From contig NZ_JAMBOS010000002.1 of the NCBI RefSeq assembly GCF_023715705.1, positions 1 through 64,000 of the forward strand: DNA of 64,000 nt. Reading direction: 5' to 3'. Numbering within the stretch: the first letter of the stretch is position 1; the number at the start of each line of letters is the position of its first letter. The stretch comes from Halalkalibacter oceani. Its GTDB lineage: Bacteria > Bacillota > Bacilli > Bacillales > Bacillaceae_D. Positions 7,324 through 15,099 of the stretch are shown one piece after another. The notes under the pieces were generated by a model. It had not been told where the DNA came from. It worked only from the letters and a program-made list of their open reading frames with translations, and did no database searches. The translations under genes were made by a program, and so were the position numbers.

Positions 7324-8535
7324 ATGTCAGCATTAAAAGGAATGAAAATTTTAGATGCTTCACAAATTATGGCGGGACCTTATTGTACAATGGTGCTCAG
7401 TGATTTAGGAGCAGAAGTGACAAAGATTGAAAAACTAAACGGTGGGGATGATTCTCGGCAAATGGGCCCATACGTCAACGGCGAATCGACCTGCTTTTTC
7501 CAAATTAACCGCAATAAGAAAAGCGTCGGCTTGAACTTAAAAGAGCAGGAAGGGAAGGAAATCTTCTACAAGCTTGCGAAAGAAGCCGATGTCATTGTTG
7601 AAAATTATCGGCCTGGCGTAACAAAATCACTGAAAATTGATTATGACACGATTAAAGAAATTAATCCGGGGATCATTTATTGCTCAATTTCCGGTTATGG
7701 ACAAAGTGGTCCATATGCCCATAAAGGCGGATTTGATTTAGTTGCTCAAGGGATGACCGGTTTAATGAGCATGACCGGCGAGCCTGGAAAGCGTCCATTG
7801 AAATCAGGTATCGCGGTTTATGATATCGGCGCCGGTATCACCGCGGCTTATTCAATTCTTGCCGCTTATGTTCATAAGCTGCAAACAGGTAAAGGGCAGC
7901 ACGTTGACGTTTCGCTTGTCGAGTCCGGTTTACCGTGGTTCATTTGGGAAGCGGCTGCTTATTTTGCCAACGGAACACTTCCGGAGCCAACAGGCTGGAG
8001 ACACCGTGTGTCAGCTCCGTATCAGGCATTAAAGACGCAGGACGGCTATTTGATGCTCGGATGCGCCAATCAGCGGACATGGGAAGCGTTTTGCCGCCTC
8101 GTCATTGAGAAGCCAGAATGGATTGAAGACCCGCGCTTCCAAACGAATACGGACCGTCATGACAATGTCGAAGAGCTTGAGGAAATGATTGAAGAAATCT
8201 TTGCTGTCAACACAACGGATTATTGGGTGAAGAAATGTGAGGAAGCGAAGGTACCGGCCGGCCCGATTAATAACTTCGCTCAGGCGGTTGAGGACGAACA
8301 TTATTTAGCAAGAGATATGATTCAAGAGGTTGAGCATCCGGTTATTGGGAAGATGAAAACAATTGGTCCGGCATCGAAGTTTTCTGAAACGCCTGGACAA
8401 ATTAAATCTGCTGCTCCGACACTGGGACAGCATTCTGCTGAAGTATTGGCAGCATTAAATTACACACCGGAGCAAATTAAAGAGCTTGAAGAGAAAGGAA
8501 TTATTAATAGCGGCAAAGAAGAAGTAAAGAGTTAA
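7324..8535 (+). CDS. Class III (CaiB/BaiF) CoA-transferase
   Basis: Family III CoA-transferases move CoA between carboxylic acids through an aspartyl intermediate. The sequence begins with LKGMKILDASQIMAGPYC, has the RNKKSVGLNLK segment and a candidate catalytic Asp in YDIGAG near residue 168, followed by LQTGKGQHVDVSL. At 403 residues it is full length. ATG 7324 has GGAGGTGA at the right distance; the upstream GTG 7288 would put the cre site inside the gene. It stands behind the disrupted regulator and ahead of the gamma-carbonic-anhydrase-fold gene, so its acid substrate is presumably imported by TctCBA or made from it. Confidence 0.92.
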   Translation: MSALKGMKILDASQIMAGPYCTMVLSDLGAEVTKIEKLNGGDDSRQMGPYVNGESTCFFQINRNKKSVGLNLKEQEGKEIFYKLAKEADVIVENYRPGVTKSLKIDYDTIKEINPGIIYCSISGYGQSGPYAHKGGFDLVAQGMTGLMSMTGEPGKRPLKSGIAVYDIGAGITAAYSILAAYVHKLQTGKGQHVDVSLVESGLPWFIWEAAAYFANGTLPEPTGWRHRVSAPYQALKTQDGYLMLGCANQRTWEAFCRLVIEKPEWIEDPRFQTNTDRHDNVEELEEMIEEIFAVNTTDYWVKKCEEAKVPAGPINNFAQAVEDEHYLARDMIQEVEHPVIGKMKTIGPASKFSETPGQIKSAAPTLGQHSAEVLAALNYTPEQIKELEEKGIINSGKEEVKS

Positions 8536-8572
8536 TCCGTTTTCATATTCTATTCGAAAAGGTGGTAAGCAT

Positions 8573-9091
8573 ATGTTGCATAAACTAAAGGGACATTATC
8601 CAAGCGTTGATCCAAGCACGTATATTGCACCAGGAGCCCAGTTAATCGGAAATATTGAATTACAGGAAGATACCACTGTCTGGTTTAATGTTGTCATGCG
8701 CGGCGACAATGAAAAAATTACAATCGGAAAAGGGTCGAATGTGCAGGACGGCACGGTCGTTCATGTCGATCCGGGCTATCCTGTAACTGTTGGTGAGAAC
8801 GTTACGATTGGTCATAATGTGACCTTACACGGTTGCACCGTGAAGGATGGAGCGCTTATTGGAATGGGCGCGACGATTTTAAATGGCGCGGTCATCGGCG
8901 AGGGCGCATTGATTGCGGCCGGGGCGCTTGTTACAGAAGGAAAAGTCATCGAGCCTGGAATGCTGGTTGCCGGGGTCCCGGCGAAAGCGATCCGCCAGCT
9001 ATCACCTGAGAATATTGAACGGGCGAAACAAGGCGCCCATCATTATGTGGAAAATGGCGCATTATACAAAAAAGAAAATGTAAGCGAGTAA
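8573..9091 (+). CDS. Gamma-carbonic-anhydrase-fold protein (PaaY/CaiE-like)
   Basis: Left-handed beta-helix protein of hexapeptide repeats, 172 residues. The three zinc-ligand positions are visible as HVDPG, GHNVT and LHGCT near residues 64-86, along with the conserved VMRGD. Relatives next to CoA-transferases (CaiE in carnitine, PaaY in phenylacetate catabolism) act as CoA thioesterases or accessory factors rather than carbonic anhydrases, so a CoA-thioester-clearing role is the likelier guess. It follows the CoA-transferase gene by 37 bases with GGTGG as ribosome site, and ends the operon before a strong hairpin. Confidence 0.85.
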   Translation: MLHKLKGHYPSVDPSTYIAPGAQLIGNIELQEDTTVWFNVVMRGDNEKITIGKGSNVQDGTVVHVDPGYPVTVGENVTIGHNVTLHGCTVKDGALIGMGATILNGAVIGEGALIAAGALVTEGKVIEPGMLVAGVPAKAIRQLSPENIERAKQGAHHYVENGALYKKENVSE

Positions 9092-9093
9092 AT

Positions 9094-9223
9094 GAGGCAT
9101 GGATAAAAGGTTGTTTTTACCTTTTATCCATGCCTCTAAGCAATGAGCGGAGCCGCCACGATCTTTTAAATCCCGGTGTGAGTGGGTTTCTCACAACGGG
9201 ATTGTGGCGAGTGGAGCCATTGC
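9094..9223 (+). repeat. Compound structured repeat, copy R1 (hairpin plus three-tier repeat)
   Basis: A 17-bp hairpin (9094-9110 with 9120-9136) with AAAAGG/CCTTTT at its top is followed by the repeat 9140-9223. The repeat nests GCAATG/CATTGC (9140, 9218), CGCCAC/GTGGCG (9154, 9204) and AATCCCGGTGTGAG (9169-9182) with CTCACAACGGGATT (9190-9203). Compared with R3 the third inner pair changes from G-C to T-A on both sides. There is no T-run after the hairpin on either strand. Confidence 0.85.
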
Positions 9224-9262
9224 TCCTGTACGCTAACTGGTTTTGTCTGGACCTCTTCTTCT

Positions 9263-9598
9263 TTAATCAACAAGCTTAACCAGCATATGGGCGAGCATAT
9301 GACGTTCTTCCTTGTTGCCGGCTCTCCATAATTCCTGCAGCAATTTTTCCTCACGGTTTTGTGGCTCGACGTGATTGGAGAGATAGTCGCCGATTTTTTC
9401 GGCAGATAAAGCAAGCTGCTCTTCATTTAAACCGATTTTTTTTGCTAAATCGACCCGCTTGCTTAAATAGGCCTTAAAGTCTTCAAAGCTGGCTAAAATA
9501 TCTTCGACGCGTTCTTGATCCATACGCTCAATTGCGTTATCCACCTTATTGAGCTTGACTTTTCCTTCTTTTGAAACGACATGGTGCTGTTCACTCAT
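9263..9598 (-). CDS. DUF3243 family protein
   Basis: Small soluble protein of 111 residues. The C-terminal 80 residues match the DUF3243 family (YmfJ of B. subtilis), with the conserved block IGDYLSNHVEPQNREEKLLQELW and the ending HMLAHMLVKLVD. The function of the family is unknown to me. An N-terminal extension of about 30 residues is charged. ATG 9598 is chosen because AAGGAGG lies nine bases upstream; TTG 9604 would be too close to it. It is divergent from the dehydrogenase gene at 9811 and ends 40 bases from repeat copy R1. Confidence 0.85.
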   Translation of the reverse strand: MSEQHHVVSKEGKVKLNKVDNAIERMDQERVEDILASFEDFKAYLSKRVDLAKKIGLNEEQLALSAEKIGDYLSNHVEPQNREEKLLQELWRAGNKEERHMLAHMLVKLVD

Positions 9599-9624
9599 TA
9601 CCAAACGCCTCCTTGTAAATAATG

Positions 9625-9665
9625 TGTTTAGTTCTTACTATCCCTTTTTTTGCCGAAACTAAACA
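9625..9665. promoter_or_regulatory. Inverted repeat in the divergent promoter region
   Basis: TGTTTAGTT (9625-9633) is mirrored by AACTAAACA (9657-9665), just upstream of the minus-strand DUF3243 gene. It may be an operator; no matching regulator is recognised. Confidence 0.35.
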
Positions 9666-9765
9666 TTTAGATCGGCTAATTTAAAAAAATGTCCGATAAA
9701 TGAGAGTTTTCCGATTGTTCATTGACGAAGGGAATAATCAGACGTAAAATATAAAAGTATGATTA

Positions 9766-9779
9766 TGAAAGCGTTATCT
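9766..9779 (+). promoter_or_regulatory. cre-like site before the MDR/SDR dehydrogenase pair
   Basis: TGAAAGCGTTATCT fits the B. subtilis cre consensus TGWAARCGYTWNCW at every position. It lies 32 bases before the GTG start at 9811, so CcpA repression of the two dehydrogenases is likely. Confidence 0.6.
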
Positions 9780-9810
9780 TATTGTATATAGAGAGAAAGG
9801 ATGGGTAGCT

Positions 9811-10797
9811 GTGGCAAAAACAATGAAAGCCGCAATTTATCAAGGACCGGAAACGATCACGACTGAGCAGGTAACCTTTCCTGATGTGCCGGACGGCTGG
9901 TGTTTGATGAAAGTCTCTTACTGTGGAATCTGTGGTACGGATTTGAATATTTACGGAGGGGGACATCCGCGGGCGACGGCGCCGCTTATTATGGGACATG
10001 AACTGGCCGGTCATATTTATGATCATCCTTCGGTTGCGGACGGTAGTGCGGTAACGGTCAACCCTCTTTTATATTGTGGAGAATGCAAGCCTTGCCGCGA
10101 AGGCATTCCACATGTTTGCGAATCGCTAAGGCTTGTCGGCATTGATCGGGATGGCGGAATGGCGGAATATGTGGCGGTGCCGAATGAACAAGTGATTCCA
10201 TTGCCTGAAGGGATGTCCTTGAAGGCGGGAGCCCTAGTCGAGCCATTCGCTGTCGCGGTTCATTCTGTGAGAGAGTCACGTTTTAAAGGCGGGGACGACG
10301 TTACGGTATTCGGTGCGGGACCAATCGGTCTTTGTATTTCGCTCGTTTTGCAATTTTTCGGTGCGAAGCGTGTCACTGTCGTTGAAGTGAATCCGTTCAG
10401 ACGGGAGCTGGCTGAGAAGATGGGCTTTCATACGGTGGATCCGGCAACAGCGGCCATTCCAAAGAATGATTTGGTGTTTGACTGTGCAGCCCATCCTTCT
10501 GTCGCTGAGAAACTGGTGGATGTCACCCACGTCAAAGGAGAAATTATGCTGATCGGTACATATAAAAAGCCGACGCAGCTCGATCTGCAAAATGTAAACT
10601 TTAAGGAGCTTACGTTTAAAGGAGCGAGAGTATATACGGATAAAGATTTTACCATTGCCGCCGCCCTGCTTCATCAGCACGAGGAAGCGTTGCAGCTGAT
10701 TACGAATATTGAACCGGTTGAGCAAACAGGCCGATTGTTTAAGGAACTAAAAGCCGGCGGAGAAATGGTGAAGGCTCTTATTTCATTTTCTGAATAA
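9811..10797 (+). CDS. Zinc-dependent medium-chain alcohol/polyol dehydrogenase
   Basis: MDR-family NAD(P)-dependent dehydrogenase of 328 residues. The catalytic zinc site shows CGICGTD near residue 35 and GHE near residue 60. The structural zinc site is the four-cysteine loop CGECKPCREGIPHVC near residues 86-101. The nucleotide-binding glycine motif is GAGPIG near residue 165. It is most like the sorbitol/threonine/2,3-butanediol dehydrogenase branch; the substrate cannot be fixed. It starts at GTG 9811 and is followed 31 bases later by an SDR gene, probably as one operon under the cre-like site. Confidence 0.88.
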   Translation: MAKTMKAAIYQGPETITTEQVTFPDVPDGWCLMKVSYCGICGTDLNIYGGGHPRATAPLIMGHELAGHIYDHPSVADGSAVTVNPLLYCGECKPCREGIPHVCESLRLVGIDRDGGMAEYVAVPNEQVIPLPEGMSLKAGALVEPFAVAVHSVRESRFKGGDDVTVFGAGPIGLCISLVLQFFGAKRVTVVEVNPFRRELAEKMGFHTVDPATAAIPKNDLVFDCAAHPSVAEKLVDVTHVKGEIMLIGTYKKPTQLDLQNVNFKELTFKGARVYTDKDFTIAAALLHQHEEALQLITNIEPVEQTGRLFKELKAGGEMVKALISFSE

Positions 10798-10828
10798 TGT
10801 GATCAGACGGGGAAGGAGAATAGTGTCC

Positions 10829-11584
10829 ATGAGTATATTCGATATTAAAGGAAAAACGGCTCTGATTACCGGAGGGAACCGTGGACTTGGCAAAGCGATT
10901 TCATTGGCCTTTGCCGAGGCTGGAGCTAATATTGTCATCGTCAGTCAATCAGGCCGGGCGGAGGAAGTCGTCGAAGAAGCTGTAAAAAAAGGCGTCCGCG
11001 CGGTCTCGCTCCAATATGATCTAAGTGATACGAGTCATATGAAAGAGCTGGTCGACAGAGTGAAGAAGGAAGCCGGTCATATTGATATTCTTGTCAATAA
11101 CGCCGGAGTGCAAAGGCGTTCTCCTTCAGTTGAATTCAGTGAAGAAGATTGGGATTTGGTCCAGGCGGTAAACACAAAATCAGTTTTCTTCCTTTGTCAG
11201 GCGTTTGGTAAAGCGATGCTCGAGCGCAAGGAAGGGAAAATTATTAATCTCGCCTCTTTGCTTTCATTTCAGGGAGGCTTTACCGTACCTGCTTATGCAG
11301 CCAGCAAAGGGGCGGTTGCCCAGTTTACAAAATCGCTCGCGAACGAGTGGGCGAGTCAGGGTGTGAATGTCAACGCAGTAGCTCCTGGCTATATCGCGAC
11401 GGATATGAATGAAGCACTGATTAATGATGAAACGAGAAGCCGTCAGATCCTCGAGCGGATTCCTGCCGGAAGATGGGGCCAGCCGGAGGACATTGCCGGA
11501 GCCGTGCTCTATTTAGCCACACCAGCCGCCAATTACATTCATGGAGAAGTGATCGTAGTCGACGGCGGTTGGATGGGAAGGTAA
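10829..11584 (+). CDS. Short-chain dehydrogenase (KduD/gluconate dehydrogenase-like)
   Basis: Classical SDR of 251 residues. It has the cofactor motif TGGNRGLG near residue 16, NNAG near residue 88, and the catalytic Ser-Tyr-Lys in LASLLSFQGGFTVPAYAASKG, with PGYIATDMN after it. The pattern resembles 2-deoxy-gluconate 3-dehydrogenase and gluconate 5-dehydrogenase enzymes, suggesting a sugar-acid or polyol pathway together with the MDR gene just upstream. ATG 10829 follows GGAAGGAG; GTG 10823 is an alternative start. A strong hairpin begins at the stop codon. Confidence 0.9.
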   Translation: MSIFDIKGKTALITGGNRGLGKAISLAFAEAGANIVIVSQSGRAEEVVEEAVKKGVRAVSLQYDLSDTSHMKELVDRVKKEAGHIDILVNNAGVQRRSPSVEFSEEDWDLVQAVNTKSVFFLCQAFGKAMLERKEGKIINLASLLSFQGGFTVPAYAASKGAVAQFTKSLANEWASQGVNVNAVAPGYIATDMNEALINDETRSRQILERIPAGRWGQPEDIAGAVLYLATPAANYIHGEVIVVDGGWMGR

Positions 11585-11713
11585 CAGAGAAACCAAAAGG
11601 GCGTATTTCCCTTTTGGTTTCTCTGTGAAGCAATGAGAGGAACCGCCACGAACTTTTAAAGTCCGATGTGAGTGGTTTTCTCACAACGGACTTGTGGCGA
11701 GTGGAGCCATAGC
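11584..11713 (+). repeat. Compound structured repeat, copy R2
   Basis: An 18-bp hairpin (11584-11601 with 11609-11626, AAAAGGG/CCCTTTT top) is followed by the repeat 11630-11713. Nested stems are GCAATG/CATAGC, CGCCAC/GTGGCG and AAGTCCGATGTGAG (11659-11672) with CTCACAACGGACTT (11680-11693). The fourth inner pair is T-A here instead of C-G, again changed on both sides. The hairpin probably ends the SDR transcript, though no T-run follows it. Confidence 0.85.
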
Positions 11714-11790
11714 TTATTTTGCTGGAAAACAGGAAAAGGGCGTTTTTCCCTGTTGATTTCTTATTGTGATAGAAGTCGGAAATAGTCCTA

Positions 11791-12423
11791 TTACTGACCA
11801 GCCTCTTCACGGAAGAAAAGAGTCCGGACCCGTTGAATAAAGCGATGACGCTGTTTATGACTGAGATAAGCGTCGTACATTGCTTCGAGAGAGGTCCGGT
11901 CAATCAGGTTTATCTTGTTTGCCCGGGCGAGCTTAACCGCCGCTAAGGAAAACGAACGGTTCGTTACAATGACGAGTCGCGTGGCTTTGTATTTTTGCTT
12001 TAATGACATTACGTCCAAAATGGCCTGCTTATCGAGCGGGCCATTTTGCCGTTTGGCATGGACAACTGCTTTTACACCCCGTTTTCGCAAAATAAGATCG
12101 GCGGTTCTTTTTTCATTTTTTATCGGACGGGTCACCGAATAGCCCTGATATTGAAAAAGGGGAACCAAAAACTGCTGAAATTCCTGCTCCGTCATTTCAT
12201 CAAGATCCAACAGCGATCCGGCTTGATCAAACAGCTTGATCTGAGATCTATTCTTCACCATATACCGCAGGCCGAGAACGGTCAACAGAGCGGAAAGAGT
12301 CAAGGCGAATATCGTATAGTCCAGGTGAAACAACTGGACAAGGAGAAATGTCAAAACAAACAGCACGACAGGAAGAAGAGCTGCTCTTTTTTTGCGTGAT
12401 GAATTTTCAACCAATAATCTCAC
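11791..12423 (-). CDS. Membrane-anchored Mrr-type restriction-endonuclease-like protein
   Basis: 210 residues. Two hydrophobic segments near residues 15-33 and 37-55 precede a PD-(D/E)XK nuclease-like domain of the Mrr_cat type. DEMTEQEFQQFLVPLF is the family's first helix, TADLIL supplies the catalytic Asp, and VVHAKR holds the Lys. The usual Gln or Glu before xK is replaced by His (HAK), so activity is uncertain. It is divergent from the related gene at 12548, and no methyltransferase is nearby. The pair is bounded by repeat copies R2 and R3. The role is unknown; defence or DNA-processing nucleases have this domain. Confidence 0.8.
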   Translation of the reverse strand: MRLLVENSSRKKRAALLPVVLFVLTFLLVQLFHLDYTIFALTLSALLTVLGLRYMVKNRSQIKLFDQAGSLLDLDEMTEQEFQQFLVPLFQYQGYSVTRPIKNEKRTADLILRKRGVKAVVHAKRQNGPLDKQAILDVMSLKQKYKATRLVIVTNRSFSLAAVKLARANKINLIDRTSLEAMYDAYLSHKQRHRFIQRVRTLFFREEAGQ

Positions 12424-12486
12424 TTCCTTTTAGCGTTTATTGGTAGTGTGCCCAGTCTCAGTCAGAATATAAACGGGACTTTATAG

Positions 12487-12526
12487 CAAACGAATGTTTG
12501 CATCACTGCTGAAAAACACATAAAAT
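12487..12526 (+). promoter_or_regulatory. Promoter with an overlapping LexA-like box
   Basis: TTGCAT (12498-12503) and TAAAAT (12521-12526) are 17 bases apart. CAAACGAATGTTTG (12487-12500) overlaps the -35 and resembles the Bacillus SOS box (CGAAC-N4-GTTYG), differing mainly at the second base. Both divergent nuclease genes could be controlled from here. The LexA reading is an inference. Confidence 0.5.
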
Positions 12527-12547
12527 AAAAGGAAAGGAGTTGAAGAC

Positions 12548-13189
12548 ATGAAGGATGCTCTCTCACCGTGGATGATGCCGGGTCTTTTTTTCGTTCTGGC
12601 GGTAACGGCTCTGCTTTTTCTCGCGTTATTTATTTGGCGCCTCCGGCGTAGAAGAAGGTTTGACGTCGCGAAGATTACCCTTGCTGATATTGACCGGATG
12701 ACGGGGTATGAATTTGAAGAGTATTTATATGTCCTGCTGACGGCATTGGACTATGAAACGTTTCTTACGAAAAAAAGCCGGGATTTCGGAGCTGATTTGC
12801 TCTTTTATGATACATATGACCAAAAAACAGTTGTCCAGGCGAAGCGTTTGGCCGATCCGCTTGGATTGACAGCCGTCCAGGAGGTGTATGCCGCCAAGGC
12901 TTACTATGAAGCGGACAAGGCTCTCATTATTACAACGGCGCCTTCCTTGACAGAATCATGCCGTAAGCTGGCTTCAGCCGCCAAAGTAACGATTGTTGAC
13001 CGGGAGCAGCTGGTGGATATCGTCAAGGATTTTAAGCGCGGAAGAGAAGAGCTGGCCCGCGTTCAACTGGAGGCACCTTACGAGCAGGTCGCCTATCGCG
13101 AGGAGGACAGCCTTGAACAGCTTGGCTCGGGAAAAGGACTGATTCAAGCCGGGGAGTTTTATTATCGCGGAGGTGTCTCAAAAGGTTGA
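12548..13189 (+). CDS. Membrane-anchored Mrr-type restriction-endonuclease-like protein
   Basis: 213 residues. One hydrophobic segment (about residues 11-31) is followed by an Arg-rich stop-transfer stretch (RLRRRRR) and an Mrr_cat-type PD-(D/E)XK domain. DRMTGYEFEEYLYVLL is the first helix, DFGADLLFYD gives the Asp and VVQAKR the QxK, the standard Mrr form. It is paralogous in layout to the divergent gene at 11791, but here the active-site residues look intact. The ribosome site GGAAAGGAG stands before ATG 12548. It ends just before repeat copy R3. The membrane anchor suggests a role in handling DNA at the envelope, or anchored restriction (inference). Confidence 0.85.
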   Translation: MKDALSPWMMPGLFFVLAVTALLFLALFIWRLRRRRRFDVAKITLADIDRMTGYEFEEYLYVLLTALDYETFLTKKSRDFGADLLFYDTYDQKTVVQAKRLADPLGLTAVQEVYAAKAYYEADKALIITTAPSLTESCRKLASAAKVTIVDREQLVDIVKDFKRGREELARVQLEAPYEQVAYREEDSLEQLGSGKGLIQAGEFYYRGGVSKG

Positions 13190-13190
13190 A

Positions 13191-13324
13191 AGAGAGCTGG
13201 GACAAGAGGTTGTTTTTTTACCTTTTACACCAGCCTCTAAGCAATGAGCGGAACCGCCACGATCTTTTAAAGCCCGTTGTGAGTGGATTTCTCACAACGG
13301 GCTTGTGGCGTGTGAAGCCATTGC
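13191..13324 (+). repeat. Compound structured repeat, copy R3
   Basis: An imperfect hairpin with GAGG/CCTTTT top (13191-13238) is followed by the best-preserved repeat (13241-13324): GCAATG/CATTGC, CGCCAC/GTGGCG (13255, 13305) and a perfect 14-bp stem AAGCCCGTTGTGAG (13270-13283) with CTCACAACGGGCTT (13291-13304). Confidence 0.85.
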
Positions 13325-13357
13325 CAATAGCTAACGGGCACGAAAAAACAATCTTTT

Positions 13358-14911
13358 TTAGACAAGCTTTGTCGTCCATGTTTCCCCGTTCCAGACATCG
13401 GTTACGAGACCTTCGTAAAATTCAGGCTCGTGGCAAATGAGGAGGATGCTTCCTTTGTAGTCCTTGAGCGCGCGTTTTAATTCGGCTTTGGCGTCAATAT
13501 CGAGATGGTTTGTCGGCTCATCGAGCACGAGAATGTTCGTTTCGCGGTTAATCAGCTTACAAAGCCGGACTTTGGCCTTCTCGCCACCGCTCAATACGAC
13601 GACTTTGCTTTCAATATGCTTTGTCGTTAAGCCGCATTTTGCAAGGGCGGCGCGAACTTCTGCCTGACTGAGCGCAGGGAATTCCTGCCACACCTCTTCG
13701 ATACAAGTGCGGTCCGGGTCCTTTACTTCCTGTTCGAAATAACCGATTTCCTGGTAATCGCCGCGCTCTACCTGACCGGAAAGCGGCGGGTTCAACCCGA
13801 GGAGACTTTTCAATAACGTCGTCTTTCCGATTCCGTTTGCTCCTGTTAAGGCGATTTTTTGTCCACGCTCCATTCGTAAATTTAATGGCTTTGATAATGG
13901 CTCATCATAGCCGATAACAAGATCCTTCGCTTCAAAAATCAGCTTTCCTGTTGCCCGGGCCGATTTGAAATGAAATTGCGGTTTCGGCTTTTCCTTGGCG
14001 AGTTCGATCATGTCCATTTTATCGAGCTTTTTTTGCCGGGACATCGCCATGTTTCGTGTGGATACCCGCGCTTTGTTACGGGCGACGAAATCCTTGAGCT
14101 GGGCGACTTCCTGCTGCTGTTTTTTGTACGCGGCTTCAAGCTGCTGCTTCTTCATTTCATATACTTCGCGGAAGTGATGATAATCACCGACATAGCGATT
14201 CAATTCCTGATTTTCCATATGATAAATCAAGTTGATGACACTATTTAAAAACGGAAGATCGTGTGAAATCAGAATGAACGCATTTTCATACTCCTGCAAA
14301 TAACGCTGCAGCCAGACAATATGCTGTTCATCAAGATAGTTTGTCGGTTCATCCAACAGCAGAATATCGGGCTTTTCCAGCAGGAGCTTGGCCAGCAGCA
14401 CTTTCGTCCGCTGCCCGCCACTTAAATCAGCGACATCACGGTCAAGACCGACTTCATCAAGCCCAAGTCCCCGGGCGGTTTCCTCCACCTTGGCATCAAT
14501 CGTATAAAAATCATTGTTTGTCAGCATGTCCTGAATGACACCGACTTCCTCGAGGAGCTTCTCAAGTTCATTGGGCCCGGATTCGCCCATTTTATCGTAC
14601 ATCGCTGTCATTTCAGCTTCAAGGTCGAACATATATTGAAATGCGCTCTTTAACACATCGCGCATCGTCATGCCGCGCTCCAGTACGGTATGCTGGTCGA
14701 GATACCCGACTCGGACTTTTTTCGACCATTCGACGGTCCCCTCATCAGGCATCAGCTTTCCGGTTATAATATTCATGAAGGTTGATTTTCCTTCTCCATT
14801 AGCGCCAATCAGGCCGATATGCTCACCTTTTAGCAGACGGAAGGAAACGTTATGAAAAATAGCTCTGTCCCCAAAGCCATGACTTAAATTCTTGACTGTT
14901 AAAATACTCAT
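13358..14911 (-). CDS. ABC-F family ATPase (YfmM/YkpA-like)
   Basis: Soluble twin-ATPase protein of 517 residues without membrane segments, the ABC-F class whose members act on the ribosome (translation rescue, antibiotic resistance or ribosome biogenesis). Two Walker A sites are visible (GANGEGKST near residue 38 and GANGIGKTT near residue 350), two signatures (LSGGQRTKVLLAK and LSGGEKAKVRLCK) and two Walker B/D-loop blocks (LLLDEPTNYLD and LVLDEPTNHLD). Between them is the charged interdomain linker with a KKQQLEAAYKKQQQEV coiled coil. No long arm domain is seen, so it is closer to regulatory or biogenesis types than to resistance types. Confidence 0.92.
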   Translation of the reverse strand: MSILTVKNLSHGFGDRAIFHNVSFRLLKGEHIGLIGANGEGKSTFMNIITGKLMPDEGTVEWSKKVRVGYLDQHTVLERGMTMRDVLKSAFQYMFDLEAEMTAMYDKMGESGPNELEKLLEEVGVIQDMLTNNDFYTIDAKVEETARGLGLDEVGLDRDVADLSGGQRTKVLLAKLLLEKPDILLLDEPTNYLDEQHIVWLQRYLQEYENAFILISHDLPFLNSVINLIYHMENQELNRYVGDYHHFREVYEMKKQQLEAAYKKQQQEVAQLKDFVARNKARVSTRNMAMSRQKKLDKMDMIELAKEKPKPQFHFKSARATGKLIFEAKDLVIGYDEPLSKPLNLRMERGQKIALTGANGIGKTTLLKSLLGLNPPLSGQVERGDYQEIGYFEQEVKDPDRTCIEEVWQEFPALSQAEVRAALAKCGLTTKHIESKVVVLSGGEKAKVRLCKLINRETNILVLDEPTNHLDIDAKAELKRALKDYKGSILLICHEPEFYEGLVTDVWNGETWTTKLV

Positions 14912-15099
14912 GAATGGCCACCTATCCTTTAAAAAACATCGGTATTTGCCTCCTCATCTTACCATAGGAAGCCATCGTCTTGACATAGCAAATAATGAAA
15001 ACGGATGGAAAGGGAAGGTGTCATTCATGCGAAAAAGAGAAAACATGATATGATAGAGGAAAGAGCATAGTCGCTTTATTTTGGAAGGAAGTGTACATA

